DNA of 64,000 nucleotides from Psococerastis gibbosa (lineage: Eukaryota > Arthropoda > Insecta > Psocodea > Psocidae): assembly GCA_963971405.1 (NCBI GenBank), contig OZ020484.1:2046001-2110000 (forward strand), read 5' to 3'. Of this stretch, positions 1 through 12,770 are shown one piece after another. The position numbers and the translations under genes are program-made. Under the pieces are notes generated by a model that had not been told where the DNA came from, ran no database searches, and worked only from the letters and a program-made list of their open reading frames with translations. Every line of letters begins with the position of its first letter. The stretch's first letter is position 1.

Positions 1-409
1 TGCGTGCACCACACTACACATTTGAGGAGGGGGGGGGGGGGTCAGGGGGGTCAAGACCCCCCCCCCCCTAAATGAGTAAATTCATAGTAAAATTATAAGA
101 TACCCAGTAAAAAAAAATGAATAAAACTCGACTTTTCAAAAAAATAAAAAAATAAAAAAAAAATTACCTTTTAAACTTACAAAAAACTTGTGACCCCCCC
201 CCCCCCCCCATTTTCGGCTGGATCCTTGGTACCCCAGGAATGCGCTAAACATACGGATGTCCTATTTAAGTGCTTCAGATGTAATTAAATCGTTCGTTAA
301 TCTTATCATTCGTGCGCAGGGCAAGGGGCGACTAATGTATTTATTATTTTCCTTTATTCTTCTGATGAAGGTTGATTAGAACAGGTTGTTGACAACAGCC
401 CTCGGCTTC

Positions 410-565
410 TATAGACTATCCACTCGCCTCAGAACCTAAGCATTAGGTACACGATCTCTCCTGCATTCGTCTGTATAATGTATATCCACATTTCAAATGC
501 ATTAATTCTGTTCTGCATAGCTTGTGTCCATCCCTCCATGCCGAACGTTTGGGAACACATAACAC
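410..565 (-). pseudogene. LINE fragment, C-terminal reverse-transcriptase region
   Basis: On the minus strand this matches parts of the fragments at 13311-13690 and 16600-17060: shared words such as ATCTCTCC, GTATATCC and CACATTTC appear in the same order. It is short and frameshifted. Confidence 0.45.
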
Positions 566-1784
566 TTCAATCAATGACCAACCTGTGTATTCCCGTGATA
601 AACAACATAACCTAACCTAACCTGGACCAGCTGCTGCACTATGGGCTGATTAGCCCGCTGTACCTTAATAAGAAGGCGCAAGTGTTTTCAGCAGTGCATG
701 CCAATTATTTTCATGCCGGGAGACGAGCTTGAAGAATGTGCAATGTTAATGTGGCAGGATTTCGCCATAGACTTCAAGTCGAGATAGAGTGACGTAACTT
801 GCCGCCATTGGCCAATCCCGCACTCGATGTACACATGATCTTGACCCGCCTCCGCTCGCAAGCCTGCCGGGCGCGATATATTTGCGTTTTCCGGGTGGCG
901 GCCCTGCATGCTCCGAGTACCATCATCTAGTCATCCTCATTTTCGCCCAATCATTCCCCGCGTGCGCCATTTTGAAAGTTTTGCAGACTCGCGGGTTACC
1001 TAATCCGAGGTGCTGTCAGTTTCTTGTACTTGTTAAGAATCATCCATCTTATAGACCATGAAGACGTGTGTGGAAATCTTTTCCTTGCGAAAATGACTAG
1101 GAGGACTGATTGGTCTTCTCTAATACAAAGTCGCCGAATTATGCAGTGTTCGATACAAAGAGGAAGATAATTTTGTTGTTTTCTCGTGAACGTTGGCGCA
1201 TTGGGTTATGATGTTTATACCATATTAAAGGCCTTAATGAGAGCATTCATTGGATATGCAACATGACTATGTTAGCAATTGATAATTCTGGGACATCTTT
1301 TCGAAACCCCCCATCCGGACTAACCTTTGTAGGACTTGTATGACACTCTCTGGGAGTCATTGCCTTTTCGCACTCACCCCAGCATCTCCATAATTAACCA
1401 AGTTGTTGCCGTTCTTAAGATCATCTGCCTAGCACAAGATGAAAATAATAACGTATCCGGGAGTAAGGTTACATTATTCTAAATAAACCTTCTATGAATG
1501 TAAATTGACTCACGGAAAAGAAGAGTGGATTAAAGTTAACATGAATAAATAATGTTTGCCAACAGAATTAAATTACTGTTAATTTTTGCATATGCCAGAC
1601 GTAGGCGGAACTGCGCTTTACCAAACAAAACAAATCTGATTTGGCGTGGGTTAATTGTTTTTAACGGATTTTAATGGTTTAAATAATTCCCTGGTTAAGC
1701 TATCCTTTCCACCTCTAGATGAACCAGCTGGTTTGGTCTACTCCGAGGATTAAAATGCCAATGGTACTTATATGCTTATCCTAC

Positions 1785-1945
1785 TATTGAAACCTTCTTC
1801 TTCTGAGGTCACAATCTCAACGATTGGCAGCAACACTCTGCAAATCATCCACCAGGTCTCTCGGTCCTGCGCCTTCCTCTTCAGCTCTTGGTACGTTCGA
1901 GCTCCTGCGTCCTCCTACAGTTGATCCATGAATTCATTCTTGAAA
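1785..1945 (-). pseudogene. LINE 3'-end fragment
   Basis: The minus strand encodes TYQELKRKAQDRETWWMICR and ends in a GAAGAAGAAG tail. The pattern YxELKxxAQDRxxWR is the usual C terminus of several arthropod non-LTR retrotransposons and resembles the fragment at 31158-31470. Confidence 0.55.
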
Positions 1946-2230
1946 CATTGACACATTAATGTTACCTAATACGTACTTGCTATTTTTATCACTGATCTCA
2001 TTCAAATTACTCTGATAATTATAGAGAGTTTATACTTTATTTGAGGGATATTCATTAACGCAACCTTAATGAGTCCCACCCGAATCATCACCAAGATCAA
2101 TGACCATTAAGCGCTTCACTAATGATGTCCGGACTACGCGGAAGTTGGCCTCCATTTTGTATTTTGCCTGCAAGCTATCCTATCCGACAGCCTATTGACG
2201 TCATACTGTCTGGTTCGAATATGTCTGATA

Positions 2231-2333
2231 GCGCCAGTATTACTTTCTGTCTCCATGACAATTAGTTGAAGTAAGTTTTAAAAGCGCCGGTACAGTATTA
2301 ATTTCTGTTTCTATGACAATTAGTTGAAGTTTA
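2231..2333. repeat. Two-copy tandem duplication, unit about 52 bp
   Basis: GCGCC..GTATTA..TTTCTGT, then CTATGACAATTAGTTGAAGT, occurs twice in succession with small changes. No coding function is seen. Confidence 0.6.
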
Positions 2334-3635
2334 AAAATGGCGGCGCCCTGTTGAGCTTCATCTTCTTGATAGTTATGTAATTCACCTTGTAAAGCTTTGC
2401 TAAGTGCTAAATCACGCTACGTGACGGTTGGAAGCGCTAGCGTGTTCCGGGTCCAACTCTTATATGAATTCGTTAGTTCATTGTTGTAGCTTCCAGTAGT
2501 GCTTAGGTAACAACGAAAAGAAAAAAACTCGCCACTTCATTGGACACTTGGCCTCGGCCGCTCCAAGGTCATTTGGCCCATAGCTTTAGGTACTCTAGGT
2601 TCCCAATTCTTCGTTCGTAGACATTTTGGCAGTGATATCGCCTACTGTTATTTTTTGGAAATAAAATATGGACACTTAAAATAAGCTAGGCCATGACGCT
2701 AAGGTCCGACTTGTGATAGCAACTACAGTTTTATTCGACAGTTAGTGTCGCATCGCTTGAAAAATATTATATAAGACTCTTCGAATTTATAGCAGTCAAT
2801 TTTACGTCTTACGACCATTGAATTCGATATTTTACTGATGAAGCAGACTGATATTATTGTTATTGTGCAATTCGAACTAAAGTTCTTCCAGCACCCACAT
2901 GCCCCCCCCCCCCCCCATAGATGCGGGGCTGCTATTTTTGTTAAATATTGTGTATTGCCGTATTATATGGGACATAATGTAATACTGCCATTAAGCTAAC
3001 TTATGTTGAAGAGGCAACGTCCTCATTATAACCGAAATTAGAGTAGGTACCTATTTAGATAAATCCAGTAATTTCGACTGCTTATATACTAGTAGCATGA
3101 TTAAGATTATATTTTAAGCTAACTGTTGTTTTTTGTTTTGTTGACTATGTAACCTAGGTACTGCATTTTGTAAATGGCATTGGTTTTTTTTTGACGTGGG
3201 TTAAACAGAAGTCTCGCCCGTAAATATAAGGCGTTTTATTATTATTATTGAAATATTATTAAATATTGTATTTTTGTAATATATACTCCAGGGAATACTG
3301 GACAAGGAAAAGAAAGAAAGAAATGTATTAAATTAAAATTATATTATTTGCTAAGACATTTAAGTGAAATAGACAACATGTTGCATCATCTACAGCGTTC
3401 ACTCTGCGAGCCCCCGACAAGTTTATTAACTTTGGGGCCCCACAGGATTTTTTTAATTACAAGGGTATAATTGATTACATTTAAATTTGCATTCCTTCGG
3501 CGCAGGGGAGAACCGGCGGAAGAAGAAGAAGATTATTATGAAAGTTTCATACATTAGTTCTTTTTTGGCACTTGGGAAGGGTGTCTCATTCTCTCATTAC
3601 CGTTGCGCCTACACTACGATATGTTGTTGTTTCTA

Positions 3636-3970
3636 ACGCCTGCTTTCAGCATTTCTGCTTTAAGCAAACCTGTCAGCCTGGCGGGGGGAGTGAGTCTGTT
3701 TGTTAACTTGAGGCACCCTAAGGGCAGACCCTTTCACCTCGGGGAAAGGGGAGTTGACTAACAGGGTGGACCTCCTGATTATAGTGGATTCCGAACCACT
3801 TGGGGAACATGGTAAAGTCACACGATTAAATCGGAGGTGACCAGGACTCGACTTATGCTGCCTGAGCGAGTTATCATGTCCCACCAGGTTCCCCTGCCAA
3901 CGCTGTGCACACTACCAAGTTGCCGCAGTTTGAATCATGCTCTGCTCTAATGGAATCAACATGGTAAGAC
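3636..3970. repeat. Dispersed repeat family A, full-length copy
   Basis: One of seven copies in the window. Marker words are CTTGAGGCACCCTAAGGGCAG, GGGGAGTTGACT, CTGATTATAGTGGATTCCGA, ACCACTTGGGGAA and CGATTAAATCGGAGGTGACC, ending near GTGCACACTACCAAGTTG. No open frame is conserved between copies. On the minus strand, GTGGTTCGGAATCC is close to a tRNA B-box, so a SINE origin is possible but unproven. Confidence 0.7.
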
Positions 3971-4394
3971 CGTTGGCCTACACTACGATATATTACGTTG
4001 CTAATAAGAGCTTTAATAATTTCGGCAGAGGAACCACGGCTAGTTACGCCACACCTTTGCGTAATCCTGTCTAAACACTGATGGCCCTAACTTCAATCTC
4101 TCTCTACACCTATTGGCATTCATTTGCAGAAGGCTTAGCTAACATGTTACTCTTGGAATTTTACAGCGTTCCTTTTTCCGGGTGCATGTTGTCTAACTTC
4201 TTTCTAACCTATTTCTGTAACTGGCAGGTCTTCTAAGTCTTCCTCATTACTTCTTAATTCCGCCTACACTGCAGGGCTACCTCGGATTTCTTGGTGCCTG
4301 GTACCTGAGTTATCACTTTTCCATTCGCTTTTATCACTTTTTTTTCTCAAAATCTAAATAAATCACAACTTAAAAGAAACCAGGCTCCTCTAAT

Positions 4395-4655
4395 CAATTT
4401 TTAGCCGGCCGCCATACCAAGTTGAATCCAGCGGACCAGAGCAGGTTCAAAGCTGCAGACAACTTGGTCGTGTGCACAGTGCCGGTAGGGAAACATGGTA
4501 GAACTTGTCCTGGTCACCTCCGAACTAATCGTGTGACTTCACTGTGTTTCCCAAGTGGTTCGGAATCCACTATAATCAGGAGGTCCACTGGAGTCCTATG
4601 GGCCCACACCGTGGCCTGGGACTGTGTCAAACCATACTACTACTACTACTAATCA
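4395..4655. repeat. Repeat family A, 3' half, inverted relative to 3636 copy
   Basis: It is the reverse complement of the 3' half of the family, followed by a variant 5' part (GGCCCACACCGTGGCCTGGG) shared only with the copy at 11850, and then an (ACT)n microsatellite. Confidence 0.65.
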
Positions 4656-5034
4656 ATTTCATAATTAGGGAGTTCCCTCAAAGTTTAGAATGCAACGTCA
4701 GCTGTGAAAGGCTTCAGGCGACCTTCTTACGTCCTTTGTATTGACCTCCATCTGATAGATACCACGTAGCTGATGAACTAAAAGCTTTTCTTAGCTTAGC
4801 GGTGCGTTAAATTTAATATGTTGTGTGATATTTTTCCGGCGTTCTAGAGGGCAATATTAACAATTCTGCGATAGCTACAATATAAAGATAAGAATAAAAC
4901 TAGCAGGAAGATAATATCGTATTATAACTATATATAGTTGATTAGTGAGCTTTTATATGTTTTTTGCTAGAAGTGTTTATGCAACACGATGACCAAAATG
5001 TTGTTCATTGTACCTTACTCTGGGTCTGTCAGAT

Positions 5035-5190
5035 CAAATTTAACAAAGGGTTAAATTTGATCTTATATTGTATATCCTGCTGGGTTAATAGCCATTAAAG
5101 GCAGGGGCCTCACAGTCAACAATTAGGGCCGAGCCCATTGTCAGGGGAAGTAGGCGACGTTTCCGCTTTTTCAGGCTTAGTCCTGAGAAA
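5035..5190 (+). repeat. Family T element, left part only
   Basis: TTTAACAAAGGGTTAAATTTGATC, then GGCAGGGGCCTCACAGTCAA, and AGGCGACGTTTCCG match the left ends at 11548 and 45481. The right end is missing. Confidence 0.45.
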
Positions 5191-6334
5191 GACTTAAGGT
5201 TTATCCCTGATAAGGACTGATGGTTTCTGGACGATCGACTCATTGCTCTTGTGTTCTGCTCTGAATTATTCAGTAAATCCGATCATGTTGTTCTCCCGAT
5301 TGAAATGCAAACTCTTGAGACCATAAGGCATTGCTGAGCTGAGCCGACCCGACTTTTCTGACGTCTGTTGCAGACCCCCCTTTGCTTGGGCTTCTGTTAT
5401 GTGTCGGTTCGTTATACAGGGTGTTTTAAGTCAGACTTTTGAATTTGGGGAGTCTCGCCTCCCAAAATTTGTCTGTCCAATATTTTGTGGTGCCTAGCCA
5501 TGCACTGATATTACCTTAGCGACCAGGTGGTAGAGGGCTTGTACTTGTGTGAGTCTCTATACACCTTGCGATCGGAGACGTGTCGTAACTCGAAACAAGT
5601 ACCTATAAGGTTACTTAGTGAGGCGATTGAAGAGGGCAATCCGATACATTAATTAAATTGTTTGTACGCGATTAACTTATTTCGAGAGAAAAAACCTATT
5701 GTATCGTATTTACATTGCGATAACAACTGTTATAGGCGTAGCTATGGATTGCCCGCAGTGAATGTGTAAAATTGCCCGCAATGTGTATAAAGTAATGAGG
5801 AAAGAAGAACTTTAGCCAACATAGCCTATCACTTACGTACAATTCCAATATTATGGGGTTGTTGTAACTAATGGTTTGTTTCTAGAGGTTACTACAATAT
5901 TTTATGAATTGCCACGATAGTTTTGCAACTTCTTAATTCCACTAAAGTTGCCCTATTTTCTTCTCGCGAAATCGAAAGGGTCCGTTGTTTGCACGGATGT
6001 GCCACTCTCGGTTGCGTTCCACTGGATCAAATATATTTCTAGGTTGCAATAAGCGTCACCACCCATTACCGGTGGTCGGCCGACTGGTGCCAATATATCC
6101 CAGCTACTTCCTGCACTATGCGTGAGGGGGACAGGCGTATGTGGTCGACAACGTGAGCCGTGTGGTGGCCTTGACGTTGAAACAGGGTCAACGTTTCATT
6201 ATCACTAGCCGGAGCTGATAGCGCCCGATAGCCCTTTCCTCCAAACCCAGTGCCACAGATATCAGTCAACAGCGCAGATAAGGCCACCCATTGTGTGTCC
6301 TAGCCAAGGTTAAGGCTGCGGCAGCGCGACGCCG

Positions 6335-6685
6335 CACACCGGCACCCACTTCCGTATACCTCCCCGACTATTCTTCTTCTTCTTCATCATCTTCTTCTAC
6401 ATGAGCAGAATCATCAATACAATCTAAATCTCCCATTTATTTTTCATCAACTCCATCATTGTCGATATTACTTACTCCATTCTTATCAGGGGTATTATGA
6501 ACATTTACTCGAACACACACACCGGCACCCACTTGCGCTTGCCTTCCTATCTCTTCTACTTCGTCTGCATCTTAAATTCTTCATCATGGCCAATATCATT
6601 ATCATCTATATCTTCCATTTCTTTTTCATCATCCTTGTTCATAATCAGCAAAATTGTCATCATTTACTCGAGTGCACTAGCAAAC
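6335..6685 (-). repeat. Two-unit repeat with decayed acidic reading frame on minus strand
   Basis: Units of about 170 bp both begin near ACACCGGCACCCACTT and are rich in TTC/TCA triplets. Read on the minus strand they give Asp/Glu-rich peptide (DEVEEIGRQAQVGAGV, then HNTPDKNGVSNIDNDGVDEK) with stops between blocks. This looks like a dead acidic coding repeat, perhaps from a transposon protein; the source is not recognised. Confidence 0.4.
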
Positions 6686-6879
6686 CGACTGGCCCCAATT
6701 ACGTATGCCTTCCTGCCCCGTCTCTTCCTCGTGCACGCAAAGTACATTTTAACTGTTGCCTGGAAGTGTTCTCTGCGCGTTTACGAATCTACCTTAGATG
6801 TGGCCCCCAACTAAAGAGTACTCAATAGAAACATCGCTGACAAAACCCAAGCAAAGTATTGCAGGTCTACAAACCTGCC

Positions 6880-7010
6880 TTCCCCATGTTAGTCAACTCC
6901 CCTTCTCCCTGATGTGAAGGAGTCTGCCCTTAGGGTGACTCAAGTTAATAAATAGACACACTACACCCGCCAGTGTTGCTTAAAGCAGAAATTCTGAATG
7001 CAGGCGTTGG
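6880..7010. repeat. Repeat family A, 5' half, inverted
   Basis: AGTCAACTCCCCTTCTCCCT and GTCTGCCCTTAGGGTGACTC followed by CTTAAAGCAGAAATTCTGAA are the reverse complement of the start of the 3636 copy. Confidence 0.65.
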
Positions 7011-7630
7011 AAAACAATCAAAACAAAACAAGAACATGCCTAAAGCACCTTACATATTCGTCCGTCATCAAAATACTCTGAAATCGCTGACAGAACCACC
7101 GACGTAGCTGCCAATGCAGCCTCTTCATCTCGCATCACGACCCAAGGACCACCGAAGTACAAAAATGTCAAGAGGAAGGAGTAGAGTCATATTTCAGAAT
7201 GGAATTCTTAGCAGCAAAGCGATGGCGGAAGATATGTAGGCAAGGTCGCAGCAGGTGTGTCAGCACTCAGCAGTATACACAAGGTCAGCTATAATTACTC
7301 AGCTACTAATAGCTGCGGGAGCCCCGGACCTCGTAGACCAATATTTCACTGGCAATAACTCACTGCATTGGCAGATGGGAATAAGTTTAGTAGCTGAGAA
7401 ACTTTTCCTTTCATTTTATGAGTTTCTGCATTGGCGTTTCGCAGCTTCCTTGTTTTGCCAGACTTTTCCATTTATTTCTGGACTGGATTCAGACGGTAAC
7501 AAGTCAAATAGATCAGTTGCCCATAGAGACGATCCTCTTCCGGTCCTGAAGCCTGAACCTTTGTTCAGCTGCCATGCCACGGCGTTTTCTTAAGTTCCTC
7601 ACTGGCCTAGTCCAGTTGATAAATTGATGC

Positions 7631-7735
7631 TTTGGCAAGAGCACGACTTCCCTTTTCAGAGCAACAGCCTCCAATGTCCAAATTGCCATGATGGTAGCTA
7701 GTCTTCGATTGACGAGCCATTAAAAGAAGAAGAAA
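7631..7735 (+). pseudogene. LINE 3'-tail fragment
   Basis: TTGGCAAGAGCACGACTTCC, then CTTTTCAGAGCAACAGCCTCC and CAAATTGCCATGATGG match the 3' end of the LINE copy at 14636; an AAGAAGAAGAA stretch follows. Confidence 0.6.
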
Positions 7736-8049
7736 TTGATAAAGAGCTGGACTACTAAACAGAAGGTCGAGGTTTTGAGGCTTGATATAAAAGGAAAAAT
7801 CCCCCCCTCCCCCCGTACTGTGTTCCTGGCACCTCACCTTATATTTAATGGCTCGGTCCGCAGAGGTGATTTCAACGCTTCATTCACGCTACGAAATCCG
7901 TCATTGGAGCAAATGTTGATGAAATGGTTGATGATGAACCACAGACTACTTCAGAACGCTGAGCTCACGCTGGTGCACGGTTTCCGGAAACGTTTTGTGC
8001 ACCTGGTCTAAACAGCAATTTTGCCTTATCTTCGCCAATGGGAAAAACA

Positions 8050-8335
8050 ACAGAGCTGCTGGGCACGTTGCTGTATGCTGTACGCTGTATGCTACGATGC
8101 CTGTATCCCAAATAGAGTAGTGGTGACTGACCTTCCTCAAGCCTGAATCCTTGATTGGTTGTATCAACACTGGACCCATCTCTACCTCTTCACCGGTAAG
8201 AACAATACCGGAGCTGCCGGCTACGTTCCTGCCTACTATGTCTGCATCCCAAACAGAACAGAGATCAGCTAATGCTCTACCTGTCCTCAAGTCTGAATAC
8301 TTGATCGGTTGTTACAGCACTGAACCCAACTTTTC
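8050..8335 (+). repeat. Two diverged tandem units, about 125 bp
   Basis: Both units read GAGCTGC.GGC..CGTT, then GCATCCCAAA.AGA, CCTCAAG.CTGAAT.CTTGAT and end in CACTGGACCC or CACTGAACCC. A further partial copy lies at 7535-7570 and a more distant one at 28300-28385. Confidence 0.55.
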
Positions 8336-9295
8336 AACAGGGACGTCGTGAGAATCAGCGGGCCTCGGGTCAAGGAAACTAATCAAACCGGGTTTCTTTT
8401 TCTATACCCCGCCGCAGGGGGCGGGGGCTGGGACTCTCCCCGGGAGATAAAAGTGTAAGTTCAAAATACACGTGTTTATTTTAGTATGGTTAACTTATGT
8501 ATTTTTGAAAAAATAGGCTTTATTTCTCCAGCGTACAGGGGTAATATTCTAAAAATCATGTTGCTTCTATAGTTATACTATCATTATCATTTTTTTATTT
8601 CAACACTCACCGGTCCCTGGACCATAAGTCCTGGCTACGGCCCTGCTCTTCAGTAGGTGACGCGCAGCCTCGTTCGGCATGCTCTGATACACAGTGCCTG
8701 TAATATGTATTGTAGCGCCATGTTTATAATGTCGTAAACACAATCTCGATGTGATTGGTATGAACATGTGTCGTGGCACGATCGGCATTGACGGCCAATG
8801 TCGAGGTCATGCGATTAATGTAAAGGTCTCCTGCCACTGAGCAGAGGACAAAAAAAACGTGGAAGTAGCAATATACGTAACAGTTGGACCTGATAATTAC
8901 TTTAGTTAACGCGCGCTCCACTCTAAACGGTTTCCTGGTTTTACAGGGAAAACCTGCCCGCGATTATTATACTTACTACGGGTGTTGCACGAACTCAAAA
9001 GGTTAAATTGTCCCCAGGTTCAGTTGATGTCAATTTCAGACTTACTTGCTTTACTTTTTCGTGTCCGGGGTAGAGACCCCTTGTTTCTGGTCTCAGCCAA
9101 ACCGATGCCATCGTCGGTGCATACACAAAAGAAGAGGAAGGTCTCTTCTCGGTGGTGAAGACTGAAGATGGTGTCCACCACATAAACAGCTGTTATATAA
9201 TTAAACCTTGTATTATGTGGAATTAAGTGCAAAGTAATTCATTATTTTATTCTCACTTGTCATGAATCGCTTCACCGAAATTAGGGGATATTGAA

Positions 9296-9345
9296 AAACT
9301 GGGCTTGGCGGGAATCGAATCCACGATCTACGCCTAACCAGATAT
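9296..9345 (-). repeat. tRNA-derived SINE fragment
   Basis: The minus strand contains CTGGTTAGGCGTAGATCGTG and GATTCGATTCCCGCCAAGCC, the anticodon and T arms of the same tRNA-like head as at 23310-23382. Confidence 0.5.
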
Positions 9346-10176
9346 TTCGGTTATATTCGCTTATAACTTGTAACGAGGAGGTTGCCTCTTCAACCAAAGT
9401 TAATTTAATGACAGTGTTATATGTCAATATATCATATATTACAATACAATAAAATGTATCACTTCCACGAAGCCACTGGAGAAACTCTCTCGTGGACTTT
9501 TCATGTACCTAGGCCTACTTGGTCCCTTGTCTAATGCCAACGGGCAACTGCCTAAACGACTTATCACAGTATTATTATATTTGACGAGGTGTTTCAAGAG
9601 GATTTTGGTCATTGTAAGGGTTCTGGACCGGAAAGTTAATTAATTAGCTCTCACCCCATTTTGCTTTTAAAGAATAGGTTTACTACATTTTGGGGCAGCA
9701 CCCCCTGTATCCGTCCTTGATTCTCTTAATGATGATGAAAGAGATTCCTATACCAGTCCTCAGGTGTAAACCGTTCAATGGGTTGTCATGCTAAAGGGGT
9801 TTTCTAGTTGTCCAAATCTGTTACTTGAATGCAAGAAGTACAAAAGAGTTTCTTACGATGTCGACATGTCAGTTGACAAATTTCGAATTTGAAATTTATG
9901 CAAGAAAAGCTGCCAGTCAGCTCACTATTGCTGACACAACAACTTGGAGCTTGTTCAAAAATTGTTTTCGCTTACTGAAATGTTTTTATTTGAGATTGTG
10001 TTTTTTAAACTAATTACTAATTATCAAAGAACATACTCATAAGTATTTTTCATTAAATTTCACTAATCAATGCACTGCAGCGTTACATGGTATAAATGGT
10101 CACCCTAAAGTCAGAAGGGCGTACTATAAAAAACGACATTTCGAAATAATAACGTTTAAAGATGCCTTTGCTCTTA

Positions 10177-10563
10177 GGCGCCCATTCCACCGACCGGCTA
10201 GGGCTATTTACAAAAACGGTGACGTGGTAGCAGACATTCAAGACTTAGGTGGCGTTTCCACCGACCTCGCATTGCAGAATTGACGGAAATGTTTATTTTC
10301 CTCTATGCCATAGTTAAAATTGATCAATGATCATACAGTAAAATCACAAACACAAACAAACTAAAATTAAAAAAATGGCGTCATGGGATATGTTAAGTAC
10401 AAACATTTTAATAGATTTCTATAAAAAGAATAATTCTAATTTCCGTCAATGTCATTTGCATTCTGCAATGCGAGGTCGGTGGAAACGGCACCCAAGTCTT
10501 GAATGTCTGCTACCACGTCACCGTTTTTGTAAATAGCCCTAGCCGGTCGATGGAATGGGCGCC
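10177..10563. mobile_element. Composite Harbinger-like MITE, copy 1
   Basis: The 387 bp element is flanked by TTA on both sides (10174-10176 and 10564-10566). Its ends are inverted repeats GGCGCCCATTCCACCGACCG / CGGTCGATGGAATGGGCGCC. About 70 bp inside lies a second pair of inverted repeats starting after TTA (GGTGGCGTTTCCACCGACCT) and ending GAGGTCGGTGGAAACGGCACC, so one element sits inside another. TTA/TAA duplications and GG-starting inverted repeats suit the PIF/Harbinger superfamily. An ATG at 10375 opens a short frame MASWDMLSTNILIDFYKKNN. Confidence 0.8.
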
Positions 10564-11547
10564 TTAAAAACAGTGTGATACGCCCTCCAATTTCCAAATC
10601 TAAAATTTCATCAGTGTTTTCAATAGCGATTGGCCGATTGTCTCTAAAACCACTTCATTTTTTCAATAAAATAAATCAATTGCAACTTTGCAGTGACAAT
10701 TTATTAAGTACCTAACTGCCACGTGTCTTGAAAACCCAAACCCGTAATCATTCCACAGGTCGAAGGCATTGAAAACCCCGTAAGCGGTCATACAGTTCAG
10801 AAGCAATTTTTAAGTGATAAATGAGCGGCCGTCGACAAAATGATACGTTTGCTGACATTGCATAATTATTGAGGTATATCTTGCCTTTGCAGTTGTTTTG
10901 CAACATTTCAATGGCGGTCGGCTACCTTACGTTACGCTTACGTTAGTGTTTTCCGGGTCCCTACACGTGTGCGCCGTACAAGTGAGATTTAACATAAATA
11001 CATAAAAATATACATTTTAAATGTTCCGCCGCCTCGCCGTTTAGCGAGTAAACATCGCGCCAAAGGGATACACTGTAGATGCGTCATTGCATATGATCAA
11101 AGAAATCAAATGCAATAATAAGAGACTATTGGGCGCCCTGAATTTTTTTTTTTTTTAAATCAAATTTCACAGGAAATATCGTTTGTAGAGCCATGCAAGA
11201 GATGTCATAAAATAGAAGAAATGTTCCTCTTCATTTTGATGCATGGTATGTGGCCGCCACTTAACTAATTGGCCGCAGTTTTGAAACTCTTTCGACTTGA
11301 TTTCCTCAGTGTCTGTTATTCTTTACAAATCAATGACTTCTCATTTATAGCTTCGCTGTTATTAATAGGGAAATTTGGGTGTTCTGTTGTCAGCCTTGCC
11401 TGTTAAATTCGCCAATACTTGGCTTATGGTTGGACACCATCTATTCTATTTTATTATAGTTGGTTTTATCTAATTTCGAGGATGTATTCCCGTACTTATA
11501 GCCGTAAGCTGCTGCAGTCTCTGTTTTTTTTTTCGTTGCTGCCGTCG

Positions 11548-12170
11548 TTCTGTTATTTAACAATGGGTTAATTGGACTTACATTGTCTGCTGTGATACTT
11601 GAAAGAGTCATTAGAGGCAGGGACCTCGCAGACATCGAGCAATTGGGGCGGAGTCCGTTCGCAGGGGAAGGAGGCGACGTTTCCGACGTTAGAGAGCTTT
11701 CATTTCAATCCGGAGAGCGGTAGAATTCAAAAGCAATCTGTCAGTCGTCCAGAAGTCCTTCTCAGCAGTACTAAGCCTGATGATGGGGGCAGCACCCACT
11801 CCCGAAACGTTGCCCCCTTCCCTTGAGATTGTTCAATGACAATGCCTCTACTGACTACTAGTAGTATGGTTGGACACAGTCCCAGGCCACGGTGTGGGCC
11901 CATAGGACAGAGGATCTCCTGATTATAGTGGATTCCGAACCACTTGGGAAACACAGTGATGTCACACGATTAGTTCGGAGGTGACCTGGACAAATCCTAC
12001 CATGTTTCCCTACCGGTACTGTGCACACTACCAAGTTATCTGCATCTTTGAACCTGCTCTGGTCCGCTGGATTCAACTTGGTAAGGCGGCCGGCTTTACT
12101 GACTACTAACACATAATGTAAGTCCAACTAACCCTTTGTTAAGTAGTATTACACCATTGCAGTTAACCTT
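11548..12170. mobile_element. Family T element carrying an inserted family A copy
   Basis: The left end TTTAACAATGGGTTAATTGG, then ACTTACATTGTCTGCTGTGA is inverted at the right as TAATGTAAGTCCAACTAACC, then CTTTGTTAAGTAGTATTACACC. Inside lies family A sequence (11850-12095), including the family A variant part and CGATTAGTTCGGAGGTGACC. Confidence 0.55.
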
Positions 12171-12584
12171 TACCAATAGAGTACGCCGCGTTGTCCTGTT
12201 GATATTTTTTTAGTTAACTTGTAGGCTAAGCTACTGACCGTTATAAGCAATTAAGCACACAGTAGGTAGAGTACCTACTTTTGGATTTGTCAAGGTTCTT
12301 ATCCACACGTGCGACCCGTTATGATTTACAGTATTAAAAGTGATACTGTTCTTGAATATTGCACACGTAGTACAATGGATAGACAACTGAATAGAATTCA
12401 ATATTAGCCATAAAAGGGGGGGGGGCGAGAAACGACAACCCAATGAGGTCTACAGGCCAGAGAATTGGTAGATGGTCCTCTCTCTTGATCACTGCGCTAT
12501 TCAGGATGTTGTGGTTAGCAACAGGCGAATGGATACAGAAGCCAAGTCGCTGCTGACAGCTTAAAAACTGAAACTGACATATTC

Positions 12585-12770
12585 CAGTCATGCTATGAGA
12601 ACCAAAAAATACCTTTTGCATGTTATAATCCAAGGGAAGTTAGAAGAACTCCGGGCAATCCTGCTTAAAAAACCGGCGACAGCGGTTTGGCAGGAAAGCG
12701 ACTTCCCTTCTCAGAGCAGCAGCCTCCAAGGTCCAAATTGCAATGGTGATGAAGAGGCTGTCAAGTGGGG
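12585..12770 (+). pseudogene. LINE 3' fragment
   Basis: The frame MRTKKYLLHVIIQGKLEELR is followed by a frameshifted match to QRFGKNTTSLFRAA-type tail sequence, the same LINE as at 14636. Stops and shifts make it dead. Confidence 0.6.

Noticed and set aside
605..622. CCTAACCTAACC as telomeric repeat
   Set aside because: Only two to three units; such short TTAGG-type words are scattered in insect DNA.
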